Source of the DNA: Streptomyces sp. STR69
Lineage (GTDB): Bacteria > Actinomycetota > Actinomycetes > Streptomycetales > Streptomycetaceae
DNA length: 55,909 nt
Direction: 5' to 3'
Assembly (NCBI RefSeq): GCF_024519455.1
Contig: NZ_JALJRY010000007.1
Coordinates: forward strand, 347,638 to 403,546
Shown: positions 32,524 through 40,279 of the stretch, piece by piece
How the letters are laid out: each line of letters begins with the position of its first letter
How positions within the stretch are numbered: position 1 is the first letter of the stretch
Notes under the pieces: model-generated
Told to the model about the DNA's origin: nothing
Database searches by the model: none
The model's input: only the letters and a program-made list of their open reading frames with translations
Program-made: the position numbers and the translations under genes

Positions 32524-34043
32524 CCAGCACCCTGCAGCCGGCGGCTGTGACGGAGACGGAGAAGCGCCCGGGCCGTTGGCTCGCGCTCTCCGTCCTCGTG
32601 CTCGCCGTGCTGCTGGTGGCCGTGGACGCGACCGTCCTCGGCCTGGCAACCCCTTACATCAGCGAGGATCTGAAGCCGTCCGGCACCCAGCTCCTCTGGA
32701 TCGGCGACGTCTACTCCTTCGTCATCGCGGGCCTGCTCGTGTCGATGGGCAGCCTCGGCGACCGAATAGGCCGCAAGCGCATCCTGCTCGTCGGAGCCAC
32801 CGCCTTCGGCGCGATCTCGGTCCTCAACGCCTATGCCACGACACCGGAGTTGATGATCCTGGCCCGGGCGCTGCTCGGTGTCGCGGGCGCGACCCTGATG
32901 CCTGCCACCCTCGCCCTGATCCGCAACCTCTTCCACGACCCGCGCGAACGCAGCCTCGCGGTCGGCATCTGGGGCGCAACCGCCTCCGCCGGTACGGCAG
33001 TCGGCCCGGTCGCCGGCGGCTTCCTGCTCGAACACTTCTGGTGGGGCTCGGTGTTCCTCATCAACCTGCCCGTGATGGCGGTCCTCGTCCTGGTCGGCAT
33101 CAAGATGCTCCCGGAGTCGAAGAACCCCAACCCCGGGCCCTGGGACATGATCAGCGTGGCGCTGTCCCTGGTGGGTGTGATTGGCGTCGTCTACGCGGTC
33201 AAGGAGGCCGCGACCCACGGCTTCGAGTTGCCCGCACTCGCTGTGGGCGCGTTGGGCGCGGCGGCCCTCTACTGGTTCGTCCGCCGCCAACTCACGCTTC
33301 CCGCACCACTGTTGGACATGCGCCTGTTCCGCAACCGGGGCTTCAGCGCGGCCGTCCTGGCCGACCTGCTGACCATCCTCGGCCTGTCCGGGCTGGTGTT
33401 CTTCCTCTCCCAGTACCTGCAACTGGTCCAGGGCAGGGGCCCGTTCGAGGCGGGCCTGGCCGAAATCCCCGCCGCGGTGGGCGCGGTGACGGCCGGTCTG
33501 ATCGCGGGCCGGGCAGCCCGCCGCTTCTCGGTCCGCGCGGTGGTCGCGGGCGGCCTCGCCGCAGTCGGCCTGGCCCTGGCCGTACTGACGACCCTGAACC
33601 AGTCGACCGGCTACCCACTCCTCGGCGCCGCACTGCTGGTGGTCGGCGTCGGCGCCGGCTTCTCCTTCACGGTGACAGCCGACGTCATCCTCTCCTCCGT
33701 ACCGAAGGAACAGGCAGGCGCGGCATCGGCGGTCTCGGAAACGGCCTACGAACTGGGCGCGGCCCTCGGCATCGCCGTACTCGGCTCGATCGTGACGGGC
33801 GTCTACCGGGGCTTCGCAGCTCCGGCGGGAACGCCGAGCGGGGCGCACGAGTCGTTGGGCGGTGCGGTGGAAGCGGCGGGCAGCATGCCGACACAGGCAG
33901 CTCAGGAAATGTTGACGTCGGCGAGAGAAGCCTTCGTCAGCGGCCTCAGCGTGGCGTCGGCGGTCGGCGCAACGGTTTTGCTGGCAACGGCGGTTGCGGC
34001 ATGGTTCATGCTGAAGAGCCAGAAACTGGAAGACGCAGGCTAA
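32520..34043 (+). CDS. MFS drug-efflux transporter (DHA2, 14 transmembrane segments)
   Basis: A 507-residue proton antiporter of the DHA2 family. Fourteen hydrophobic segments are discernible. Motif A appears as GSLGDRIGRKRILLVG and motif C as GTAVGPVAGGFLLEHFWWGS, both diagnostic of antiporters. The N-terminal VLLVAVDATVLGLATPYIS matches family motif D1. The start overlaps the TetR stop. It probably exports a toxic or self-made small molecule; the substrate cannot be read from sequence. A dispersed repeat follows at 34058. Confidence 0.92.
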   Translation: MTSTLQPAAVTETEKRPGRWLALSVLVLAVLLVAVDATVLGLATPYISEDLKPSGTQLLWIGDVYSFVIAGLLVSMGSLGDRIGRKRILLVGATAFGAISVLNAYATTPELMILARALLGVAGATLMPATLALIRNLFHDPRERSLAVGIWGATASAGTAVGPVAGGFLLEHFWWGSVFLINLPVMAVLVLVGIKMLPESKNPNPGPWDMISVALSLVGVIGVVYAVKEAATHGFELPALAVGALGAAALYWFVRRQLTLPAPLLDMRLFRNRGFSAAVLADLLTILGLSGLVFFLSQYLQLVQGRGPFEAGLAEIPAAVGAVTAGLIAGRAARRFSVRAVVAGGLAAVGLALAVLTTLNQSTGYPLLGAALLVVGVGAGFSFTVTADVILSSVPKEQAGAASAVSETAYELGAALGIAVLGSIVTGVYRGFAAPAGTPSGAHESLGGAVEAAGSMPTQAAQEMLTSAREAFVSGLSVASAVGATVLLATAVAAWFMLKSQKLEDAG

Positions 34044-34057
34044 CGGCGATGCTTTTA

Positions 34058-34112
34058 GGGGCGCGGGGAACTGCGCGACCAGCCCCCACGCACCCGCGCC
34101 CGACAAACAGCG
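34058..34112 (+). repeat. Dispersed Streptomyces intergenic repeat, short form
   Basis: GGGGCGCGGGGAACTGCGCG opens the element, then ACCAGCCCCCACGCACCCGC. It is nearly the same as the copy at 30759. It fills the gap between the convergent MFS and acyltransferase genes and may help end either transcript. Confidence 0.78.
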
Positions 34113-34784
34113 TTACGCAGCCTTCGCCTTGGTCGCATACATGTCCACGTACTCCTGCCCAGACAGCCGCATGACCTCAGTCATCACAGAGTCGGTAACA
34201 GCCCGCAGCACATACCGATCCCGGTCCATCCCCTCGTACCGGGAGAACTCCATCGCCTCACCGAACCGAACAGTGACCCGCCCAGGGCGGGGCATCCCCG
34301 CACCCCCCGGCTGCAACTTGTCCGTACCGATCATCGCGAACGGAACGACCGGCGCGCCCGTCATCATCGTGAGCCGGGCGATCCCGGTACGCCCCCGGTA
34401 CAGGCGGCCGTCGGGGGAGCGCGTGCCCTCGGGGTAGATCCCGAAGACCTTGCCCTCCTCCAGGATGCGGCGGCCGGTCATCAGCGCGGCGACGCCGCCG
34501 TTGGCACCGTCCCGGTCCACCGGGATCATGCCGACGCCGGTGAAGAACCAGGCCATGAGGCGGCCCTTGAACCCCTTGCCGGTGACGTACTCGTCCTTGC
34601 CGATGAAGAGCACCTGCCGGTCGCAGACCAGCGGAAGGATCATCGAGTCGATGAACGTGAGGTGGTTGCCGGCGAGGATCACCGGGCCGTCGTCGGGGAT
34701 GTGCTCCGCGCCCTCCACCCGTGTGCGGAACATCAGGCGCATGATCGGTCCGAGCACTGCCTTGATGAGCACGAAGCGGGACAA
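34113..34784 (-). CDS. 1-acyl-sn-glycerol-3-phosphate acyltransferase (PlsC family)
   Basis: A 223-residue membrane-associated acyltransferase for phosphatidic acid synthesis or a related acylation. Motif I is NHLTFIDS (HX4D), motif II around GKGFKGRLMAWF, motif III IYPEGTRSPDG and motif IV APVVPFAMIG. I choose the TTG at 34784 (giving MSRFVLIKAVLGP) because GGAGGG lies four bases upstream; a TTG six codons earlier is the alternative. It diverges from the glycerophosphodiesterase gene across a 319-base gap containing a PHO-box-like repeat. Confidence 0.9.
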   Translation of the reverse strand: MSRFVLIKAVLGPIMRLMFRTRVEGAEHIPDDGPVILAGNHLTFIDSMILPLVCDRQVLFIGKDEYVTGKGFKGRLMAWFFTGVGMIPVDRDGANGGVAALMTGRRILEEGKVFGIYPEGTRSPDGRLYRGRTGIARLTMMTGAPVVPFAMIGTDKLQPGGAGMPRPGRVTVRFGEAMEFSRYEGMDRDRYVLRAVTDSVMTEVMRLSGQEYVDMYATKAKAA

Positions 34785-34866
34785 CGGGCCCTCCGGTGTC
34801 AAGGGGTCGACATAAAACTGTGCAGGTGAGGACGATACTCGCGGTGCCCCGCGTATTGCACATCGG

Positions 34867-34910
34867 GTTCACCGAGGTCTTACGCAGTGTTGACGCACGT
34901 TTACCTGCGG
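34867..34910. promoter_or_regulatory. PHO-box-like direct repeats
   Basis: Four 11-base units in register: GTTCACCGAGG, TCTTACGCAGT, GTTGACGCACG and TTTACCTGCGG. The first and third match the PhoP direct repeat unit GTTCACC-N4 well, the others partly. The rest of the 34785-35103 gap shows AGGAGG at about 35095 for the phosphodiesterase and nothing else I can name. Glycerophosphodiesterase genes are known PhoP targets in Streptomyces, so phosphate control is plausible. Confidence 0.55.
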
Positions 34911-35103
34911 TGTCGCTCCGGAGCCGTCCCGTAACCGGGCCGCCATGTTGTGACACATCTCGCGTTCCTCGCTGATGGCGTGTCAAACCTGTCCGTCCGT
35001 ACGACATCCAGCGTCACCGCCGTGTTCCGGCCGAGGTCTCCCGTTCGTCATGTACGCGCACCTACGATCGGCGCGCACCGACGGGGCGACGCCAGGAGGT
35101 TTC

Positions 35104-36285
35104 ATGGACACGCAGGGAACGCAGGGGCCGAACGAGCGAGCCAACGGCACGGGACGACGGGCGCTCCTCGGCGCGGCAGTGCTCGGTGCGGGAGTGGCCG
35201 CACTGGGACCGGCGGGCACGGCGAGAGCCGCCGAGGCCACGTCGGCCCGGCACGGCGGCGGTCTGAAGGACCTGCCCAAGCCGACGATCGTCGGGCACCG
35301 GGGAACCAGCGGCTACCGCCCGGAGCACACCTTCGGCTCGTACAACCTGGCCCTCGACCTGGGCGCCGACATCGTCGAGGCAGGTGACCTCGTCCCCACC
35401 AAGGACGGTCACCTGGTCTGCCGGCACGAGCCGGAGATCGGCGGCACGACCAACGTCGCCGACCACCCCGAGTTCGCGAGCCGCAAGACCACCAAGCTGC
35501 TCGACGGCGTCTCCACGACCGGCTGGTTCACCGAGGACTTCACGCTCGCCGAGCTGAAGACCCTGCGCGCGATCGAGCGCATTCCGGCCAACCGCCCGCA
35601 CAACACGCTCTACAACGGCCGCTGGGAGATCCCGACCTTCGAAGAGGTCCTCAAGTGGCAGGACGAGCAGACCCGTAAGCGCGGCAAGCAGGTCTGGATC
35701 TACCCCGAGATGAAGCACCCCACCTACTTCCGCAAGCGCGGCTTCGAGATGGAGAAGCTGCTCTCCTCGGCCCTGCGCAAGCACGGCAAGGACAAGCGGA
35801 ACTCGCCGGTCCTCATCCAGTCCTTCGAGCCGACCAGCATCCAGAAGATCAGCAAGCTGGTCCGCAACAACCTCGTGGTGCTGCTGTCCGGCACGGGCAC
35901 CCGCCCCTTCGACTTCATCGACCTGGGCGACCCGCGCACGGTCGACGACCTCGTCACCCCCAAGGGCCTCGCCGAGATCGCGTCGTACGCGCAGGGTCTG
36001 GGCCCGACGCTCGACCTGATCATCACGAAGAACGCCGACGGCAGCCTGAACAAGGAGACCACCCTGGTCGCCGACGCGCACAAGGTGGGCCTGATCCTGC
36101 ACCCCTACACCATGCGCAACGAGAACCCCTTCCTGCCGCTGGAGTACCGCAAGGGCACCGCCGTGGACGCCTACGGCGACGCGTTCGGCGCGTTCAAGCG
36201 CTACTTCGCCACCGGCATCGACGGTGTCTTCACCGACAACGCCGACACCGGTCTGCTGGCCCGCGCGGACTTCGTCAACGGCTGA
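35104..36285 (+). CDS. glpQ: Secreted glycerophosphodiester phosphodiesterase
   Basis: A 393-residue exported enzyme that hydrolyses glycerophosphodiesters to an alcohol and glycerol-3-phosphate, a phosphate-scavenging step. The N-terminus has a twin-arginine-like signal (GTGRRALLGAAVLGAGVAAL). The GDPD motifs follow: IVGHRGTSGYRPEHTFGSY, then GADIVEAGDLVPTKDGHLV and the metal/catalytic CRHEPEI. VWIYPEMKHPTYF and DGVFTDNADT complete the barrel. AGGAGG precedes the ATG by about 5 bases. It follows the PHO-box-like repeat and ends in a strong hairpin at 36313. Confidence 0.95.
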   Translation: MDTQGTQGPNERANGTGRRALLGAAVLGAGVAALGPAGTARAAEATSARHGGGLKDLPKPTIVGHRGTSGYRPEHTFGSYNLALDLGADIVEAGDLVPTKDGHLVCRHEPEIGGTTNVADHPEFASRKTTKLLDGVSTTGWFTEDFTLAELKTLRAIERIPANRPHNTLYNGRWEIPTFEEVLKWQDEQTRKRGKQVWIYPEMKHPTYFRKRGFEMEKLLSSALRKHGKDKRNSPVLIQSFEPTSIQKISKLVRNNLVVLLSGTGTRPFDFIDLGDPRTVDDLVTPKGLAEIASYAQGLGPTLDLIITKNADGSLNKETTLVADAHKVGLILHPYTMRNENPFLPLEYRKGTAVDAYGDAFGAFKRYFATGIDGVFTDNADTGLLARADFVNG

Positions 36286-36312
36286 GCCCCGCGCCCCGTT
36301 GGAGTGACAGAC

Positions 36313-36344
36313 GGCCGCCCCGGCAACCTTCCGCCGGGGCGGCC
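36313..36344 (+). terminator. Hairpin terminator after glpQ
   Basis: GGCCGCCCCGGC (36313-36324) pairs perfectly with GCCGGGGCGGCC (36333-36344), loop 8 bases, with no T run. It ends only 14 bases before the start of the sigma-like gene, so that gene needs a promoter overlapping the hairpin or depends on read-through. Confidence 0.8.
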
Positions 36345-36358
36345 ACGTCGTGCCGCAT

Positions 36359-36865
36359 ATGACACACCAACTCGTCGCCACCTTGCGCCCACTGCTCGCC
36401 GCCGAGGCCTCCGCCGAGGCATATGCCTCCGGAACCGAACCGGCCGACCTCGAACAGGCCGTCTGGCTCCGCCTCCTGGAACGCCTCGACGCCTCCGGCC
36501 CACCGGTCGACCCCCAGCGCTGGCTCCGCCGCGCGGTCCGCTCGGAGGCCCAGCGCACCCGTCGTACGGCGCGCCTGGAACAGGCGTACGACGATGATCC
36601 CGCCGACGACAGCGACCGCGGCCCCGAGCAGGTCGCCCTCACGGCGGCGCGGCATCGCGCGCTGCACGACGCGGTGCGTCGGCTGCCGGGTCGCTGCCCG
36701 CGTCTGATGGAGGCGCTGCTGTCGCCCAAGGACCTCACCTACCGCGAGATCGCCGGGGAGTTGGGTATCTCACAGGGCAGTCTCGGCCCGGAACGTTCCA
36801 GATGTCTGGGATGTCTTCGCCGATTGCTGACGCCGGAGGTTGCGGCCCACGAAGCACGGGGATAG
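36359..36865 (+). CDS. Sigma-70 family (ECF-like) protein
   Basis: A 168-residue protein with sigma-factor layout. Region 2-like helices cover about 25-75 (DLEQAVWLRLLERLD, DPQRWLRRAVRSEAQRTRR). Region 4 lies at about 105-155 (AVRRLPGRCPRLMEALL, LTYREIAGELGISQGSLGPE, RSRCLGCLRRLL) and has a good helix-turn-helix. I start it at the ATG of MTHQLV; a GTG three codons earlier is possible. No ribosome site is clear. No anti-sigma factor is adjacent. Region 2 is short, so it may be an atypical or regulatory sigma-like protein. Confidence 0.78.
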   Translation: MTHQLVATLRPLLAAEASAEAYASGTEPADLEQAVWLRLLERLDASGPPVDPQRWLRRAVRSEAQRTRRTARLEQAYDDDPADDSDRGPEQVALTAARHRALHDAVRRLPGRCPRLMEALLSPKDLTYREIAGELGISQGSLGPERSRCLGCLRRLLTPEVAAHEARG

Positions 36866-36910
36866 GAGTGAGAACCACATGGCGATCAGGTGAGCGGGAG
36901 GCGTGCGCAC

Positions 36911-37408
36911 ATGGGCATGAGTGTGACCATCTCGGTGGCGACCGAGCAGGACGCGGAGCAGATCTTCAGGCTGCAGTACCTGTGCTTCCAGAGCGAGGCC
37001 GCGTTGTACGGCAACTACCGCATCGACCCGCTCGTCCAGAGCCTCGACTCGGTCCGGGCCGAACTCGGCTCCGACTGCGTCTTCGTGGCGCGGCTGGGCG
37101 AGGAGGTGGTCGGCTCGGTCCGTGGCACGGTGACCGAGGACGGGGCCGCGGCCATCGGTAAACTCTGCGTCCACCCGCGCCTCCAGGGTCACGGCATCGG
37201 CGCCCGCCTTCTGCGCGCCGCCGAATCGGCCCTCGCCGAGGAACGCGGTGCCAAGAAGTTCCGCCTCCACACCGGCCACCGCAGCGAGGGCAACCTCCGC
37301 CTCTACCGGCGCGTCGGCTACGAGACCGTAGGCACCTCCCAGGGCGACGACGGCGTACCGATGATCGTCCTGGAGAAGCCGGTCGAGGCGTACGTCGCTA
37401 CGGCGTGA
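36911..37408 (+). CDS. GNAT-family N-acetyltransferase
   Basis: A 165-residue acetyltransferase. Motif A is KLCVHPRLQGHGIGARLLRA with the acetyl-CoA loop QGHGIG; motif B is LRLYRRVGYETVG. GGGAGG lies nine bases before the ATG (MGMSVTIS). Substrate unknown. It is convergent with the membrane-protein pair at 37412, with three bases between the stops. Confidence 0.88.
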   Translation: MGMSVTISVATEQDAEQIFRLQYLCFQSEAALYGNYRIDPLVQSLDSVRAELGSDCVFVARLGEEVVGSVRGTVTEDGAAAIGKLCVHPRLQGHGIGARLLRAAESALAEERGAKKFRLHTGHRSEGNLRLYRRVGYETVGTSQGDDGVPMIVLEKPVEAYVATA

Positions 37409-37411
37409 CCG

Positions 37412-37846
37412 CTACTGACCGACGGCGTCGCGGTTCTTCCGGAGCCAGTAGAGCGCGGACAGCGGCAGCAGCACGGGGATGAAGATGTACCCCGCGCCGT
37501 AGTACGACCAGACCGTCGCGTCCGGGAAGGCCGAGCTGTCGATCACGGTCAGCGTGCCGACGATCAGGACACCCGCGAGTTCGGCGGCGCAGCACGCCTG
37601 TGCCGCCCTGCGGGCCCTCTCGCCGCCGCGGATCAGGGAGTACGTGATGAATCCGTACACCACACCCGCGACCGCCGACAGGGAGTAGGCGAGCGGCGCC
37701 CGGTCGAACTCGGTGGCGATCTGGTAGACGGAGCGCGACACCGCGCCGACGACCATCACGCCGTAGAACCAGACGAGCAGCATGCCGGGGCCGCTGATGA
37801 GCCGCTTCGGCTTCTCTTCCACGGTGCTCTCTTCCACGGTCGTCAT
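37412..37846 (-). CDS. Small conserved membrane protein
   Basis: A 144-residue membrane protein with four predicted transmembrane helices (LLVWFYGVMVVGAVSRSVY, AYSLSAVAGVVYGFITYSLI, AGVLIVGTLTVIDSSAF-like, YYGAGYIFIPVLLPLSALYW). The short N-terminus is Glu-rich (MTTVEESTVEEKPK). I start it at MTTVEE because the upstream gene stops one base before it (TGAGATG), showing translational coupling. Function unknown; it may form a complex with the neighbour. Confidence 0.8.
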   Translation of the reverse strand: MTTVEESTVEEKPKRLISGPGMLLVWFYGVMVVGAVSRSVYQIATEFDRAPLAYSLSAVAGVVYGFITYSLIRGGERARRAAQACCAAELAGVLIVGTLTVIDSSAFPDATVWSYYGAGYIFIPVLLPLSALYWLRKNRDAVGQ

Positions 37847-37847
37847 C

Positions 37848-38207
37848 TCAGCTTCCCCAGATGTCGTAGAGCCGGACTTCGAGCACGGCGAGGACCACGG
37901 CGCCGGCGGCGACCGTCGCCGTGCCCCAGCGGGTGCGCTCCGCCAGGGACATGAAACCGGCCGCCGGGACCGCCGCGAACGCGCCCAGCAGATACGCCAC
38001 GAAGATCGCCGTGCCCTGCTCCGCCTTCTCACCGCGTGCCAACTGCACGATGCCGACCACCAGTTGGACCGTGGCCAGCAGGGTGACCACGGCCATGCCG
38101 ATGAAGTGCCAGTCCTTCGTCGACTGGTCGCGGTAGGCCGCCCACCCGGTCCAGGCGGCGAGCAGCAGCGCGGCGACACCGATCGCCAGCGTCAGGGCAT
38201 CAAGCAT
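37848..38207 (-). CDS. Small conserved membrane protein
   Basis: A 119-residue membrane protein with four predicted helices (LTLAIGVAALLLAAWTGWAA, FIGMAVVTLLATVQLVVGIV, TAIFVAYLLGAFAAVPAAGF, ATVAAGAVVLAVLEVRLYD). It is coupled to the downstream membrane gene. Its start region lies about 50 bases from the divergent HAD gene. Function unknown. Confidence 0.8.
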   Translation of the reverse strand: MLDALTLAIGVAALLLAAWTGWAAYRDQSTKDWHFIGMAVVTLLATVQLVVGIVQLARGEKAEQGTAIFVAYLLGAFAAVPAAGFMSLAERTRWGTATVAAGAVVLAVLEVRLYDIWGS

Positions 38208-38258
38208 GCCGCGACCCTATTACGGGCCAAAAGACCCGGTGACCGTAGGGTCGGGAAC

Positions 38259-38909
38259 ATGAAGATCCATGCTGAGGCCCTCCTGTTCGACAACGACGGC
38301 ACGCTCGTCTCCTCCCTCGAATCCGTGCGCAGGTGCTGGACGCGCTGGGCGGAAGAGTTCGGGATCACCGCCGAGGACTTCGCCCGGGTCGAACTGCACG
38401 GGCGGACCGCCGTGGCGATAGCCGCCGATCTGCTGCCCGCCGATGTCGTGCCGGTGGCGGTCGCACGGATCGAGGCGCTGGAGGTGGAGGACGTGGCCAA
38501 CGGGGGTGCCGTCCTGCTTCCCGGCACACGCGACTTCCTCGACTCGCTGCCCGCCGACCGCTGGGCCGTCGTCACCTCCGCCACCCGCCGGCTCGCCGAG
38601 GCGCGGCTCGCGCACGCCGACATCCTCCCCAAGACCCTCGTGGTCGCCGAGGACGTCACGCGCGGCAAGCCCGACCCCGAGCCCTACCTCCTCGCCGCCC
38701 GCCAACTGGGCGTCGACCCGGCCCGCTGTGTCGTCTTCGAGGACGCCCCCGCGGGACTCCGGGCGGGACGTGCGGCCGGAATGATCACCGTGGCATTGGC
38801 CACAACGCACCAGGCCCACGAGCTCGACGCCGACCTTGTTGTGAGTGACCTGTCAGCCTTGTCCGCGCTGGTCAGCGACGGGGGAGTGGAGATCTCCGTG
38901 CGCCGCTGA
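38259..38909 (+). CDS. HAD-family phosphatase (sugar-phosphatase type)
   Basis: A 216-residue haloacid-dehalogenase phosphatase. Motif I is LLFDNDGTLVSS with nucleophile D11 and acid/base D13; motif II VVTSATRRLAEARL; motif III lysine in RGKPDPEPYLLAARQLG; motif IV VVFEDAPAGLRAG. A small helical cap follows motif I, typical of beta-phosphoglucomutase or 2-deoxyglucose-6-phosphatase relatives. TAGGGT (38246-38251) lies seven bases before the ATG and no ribosome site is present, so it is probably leaderless. A strong terminator follows. Confidence 0.9.
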   Translation: MKIHAEALLFDNDGTLVSSLESVRRCWTRWAEEFGITAEDFARVELHGRTAVAIAADLLPADVVPVAVARIEALEVEDVANGGAVLLPGTRDFLDSLPADRWAVVTSATRRLAEARLAHADILPKTLVVAEDVTRGKPDPEPYLLAARQLGVDPARCVVFEDAPAGLRAGRAAGMITVALATTHQAHELDADLVVSDLSALSALVSDGGVEISVRR

Positions 38910-38917
38910 CGGCCGTC

Positions 38918-38948
38918 GTGCCGCTGTCCGGCATACGGACAGCGGCAC
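38918..38948 (+). terminator. Hairpin terminator with short T run after the HAD gene
   Basis: GTGCCGCTGTCCG (38918-38930) pairs perfectly with CGGACAGCGGCAC (38936-38948), loop 5 bases, followed by TTTGT. It insulates the HAD gene from the met leader promoter, whose -35 begins two bases later. Confidence 0.88.
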
Positions 38949-38949
38949 T

Positions 38950-38978
38950 TTGTCAGGACCGTACGTCTGCTTTACTGA
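38950..38978 (+). promoter_or_regulatory. Promoter of the met leader peptide
   Basis: TTGTCA (38950-38955) and a TTTACTGA box (38971-38978) are about 17 bp apart. The predicted start falls on or next to the ATG at 38983, so the leader peptide would be read from a leaderless message. Confidence 0.6.
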
Positions 38979-38982
38979 TTCC

Positions 38983-39069
38983 ATGACCACGACGAGCTGC
39001 CGCACCCTTGCGACCGAGGCGACCCTGACGCCCGGTGCTCGTTGTATGTGTCGAATGTGCGCCTTCTAG
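38983..39069 (+). CDS. Met/Cys leader peptide of the metNIQ operon
   Basis: A 28-residue open frame, too short for ordinary gene calling. It starts MTTTSCRTLATEA and ends RCMCRMCAF before a TAG. Four of the last nine residues are two Cys-Met-type pairs (C21, M22, C23, M25, C26), the pattern expected for a peptide whose translation slows when charged tRNA-Met or tRNA-Cys is scarce. It sits between a promoter and metN, 175 bases upstream. GTGCG (39057-39061) can pair with CGCAC (39078-39082) across its stop codon. It should act as an attenuator or coupling switch for the transporter genes; that role is inferred. Confidence 0.75.
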   Translation: MTTTSCRTLATEATLTPGARCMCRMCAF

Positions 39070-39130
39070 AGGGCCCTCGCACCACCCCCCCCGGGCTTAG
39101 CGCCCCGAGCCTCGCGCCCCGAAGCGAGCC
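39057..39130 (+). promoter_or_regulatory. Structured leader between Met/Cys peptide and metN
   Basis: The end of the leader peptide and the next 60 bases can form several GC-rich hairpins: GTGCG/CGCAC (39057-39082), GGGCCC within it, and CTCGC/GCGAG (39111-39128). GCGCCCCGA occurs twice as a direct repeat. There is no run of T, so any attenuation may be Rho-dependent or translational rather than intrinsic. Confidence 0.45.
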
Positions 39131-39244
39131 GTTGTGGCGTGTCCATGCACCCCGTGTCGTATGTGACCGACGCCGCCCCGCGCACATTTCCCATCCGTAC
39201 GAGGGCACACCCACGCCCGCGTGCTCAACAGTCATGGAACCCCA

Positions 39245-40279
39245 GTGATCACCACATCGGGCCTGACCAAGGTCTACCGCTCACGCGGCCGTGAGGTCAC
39301 CGCCCTCGACGGCGTCGACCTCCACGTCCGCGAAGGCGAGGTGTACGGCGTCATCGGCCAGTCCGGCGCCGGCAAGTCCTCGCTCATCCGTTGCGTCAAC
39401 CTGCTGGAGAAGCCCACCGCGGGCACGGTCACCGTCGACGGGCAGGACCTCACCGCCCTCGCCGGGCGCGGACCGCGTGCCGGACGGGAACTCCGGCAGG
39501 CGCGCAGCCGTATCGGCATGGTCTTCCAGCACTTCAACCTGCTGTCCTCGCGGACCGTGCTGGACAACGTCGAGCTGCCGCTCGAAATCCTCGGGAAGTC
39601 GGGGAAGGAACGATCCGCCAAGGCCCTCGAACTCCTCGACCTCGTCGGGCTCGGCGACAAGGCGAAGGCCTACCCGGCCCAGCTCTCCGGCGGTCAGAAG
39701 CAGCGCGTCGGCATCGCCCGCGCCCTGGCCGGCGACCCCAAGGTGTTGCTCTCCGACGAGGCCACCAGTGCCCTCGACCCGGAGACCACCCGCTCGATCC
39801 TCCAGCTGCTGCGCGACCTGAACCGGCAACTGGGCCTGACCGTCCTGCTCATCACCCACGAGATGGACGTCGTGAAGTCGGTCTGCGACTCCGCCGCGCT
39901 CATGCAGAACGGGCGGATCGTCGAGTCCGGGACCGTCAGCGAACTGCTCGCCACCCCCGGCTCCGAGCTGGCCTCCGCGCTCTTCCCGGTCAGCGGTGAG
40001 GCGGGCGGCGCGGACCGGACCGTCGTCGACGTCACCTTCCACGGCGAGGCCGCGACCCAGCCCGTCATCTCCCAGCTCTCGCGCACCTACAACATCGACA
40101 TCTCGATCCTCGGCGCCGCCATCGACACCGTCGGTGGACTCCAGGTCGGCCGCATGCGCATCGAACTGCCCGGCCGCTACGAGGACAACGTCGTGCCGAT
40201 CGGTTTCCTGCGCGAACAGGGCCTGCAGATCGACGTGTTGGGCCAGGAGCCCGTACTGCTGAAGGAAGGTGCCAAGTGA
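39245..40279 (+). CDS. metN: Methionine ABC transporter ATPase with NIL domain
   Basis: A 344-residue ATPase of the MetNIQ uptake system. Walker A is GQSGAGKSSL, the Q-loop FQHFNLLSSRT, the signature LSGGQKQRVGIARALAG, Walker B VLLSDEATSALD and the switch histidine ITHEMDVV. A C-terminal NIL domain (about 265-340: TFHGEAATQPVISQLSRTYN) binds methionine and inhibits transport when it is plentiful. I use the GTG of VITTSGLTKVYR; another GTG eight codons upstream is possible. It ends in a GTGA overlap with metI. Confidence 0.95.
   Translation: MITTSGLTKVYRSRGREVTALDGVDLHVREGEVYGVIGQSGAGKSSLIRCVNLLEKPTAGTVTVDGQDLTALAGRGPRAGRELRQARSRIGMVFQHFNLLSSRTVLDNVELPLEILGKSGKERSAKALELLDLVGLGDKAKAYPAQLSGGQKQRVGIARALAGDPKVLLSDEATSALDPETTRSILQLLRDLNRQLGLTVLLITHEMDVVKSVCDSAALMQNGRIVESGTVSELLATPGSELASALFPVSGEAGGADRTVVDVTFHGEAATQPVISQLSRTYNIDISILGAAIDTVGGLQVGRMRIELPGRYEDNVVPIGFLREQGLQIDVLGQEPVLLKEGAK

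Noticed and set aside
31926..34043. 705-residue frame that would fuse a long N-terminus to the MFS transporter
   Set aside because: The first 198 codons overlap the TetR gene in another frame and are Arg/Gly-rich nonsense; ATGA coupling at 32520 gives the true start.
38983..39245. SAM riboswitch before metN
   Set aside because: I could not see the conserved core of a SAM-I, SAM-II or SAM-IV element. A Met/Cys leader peptide explains the region better. A covariance search would settle it.
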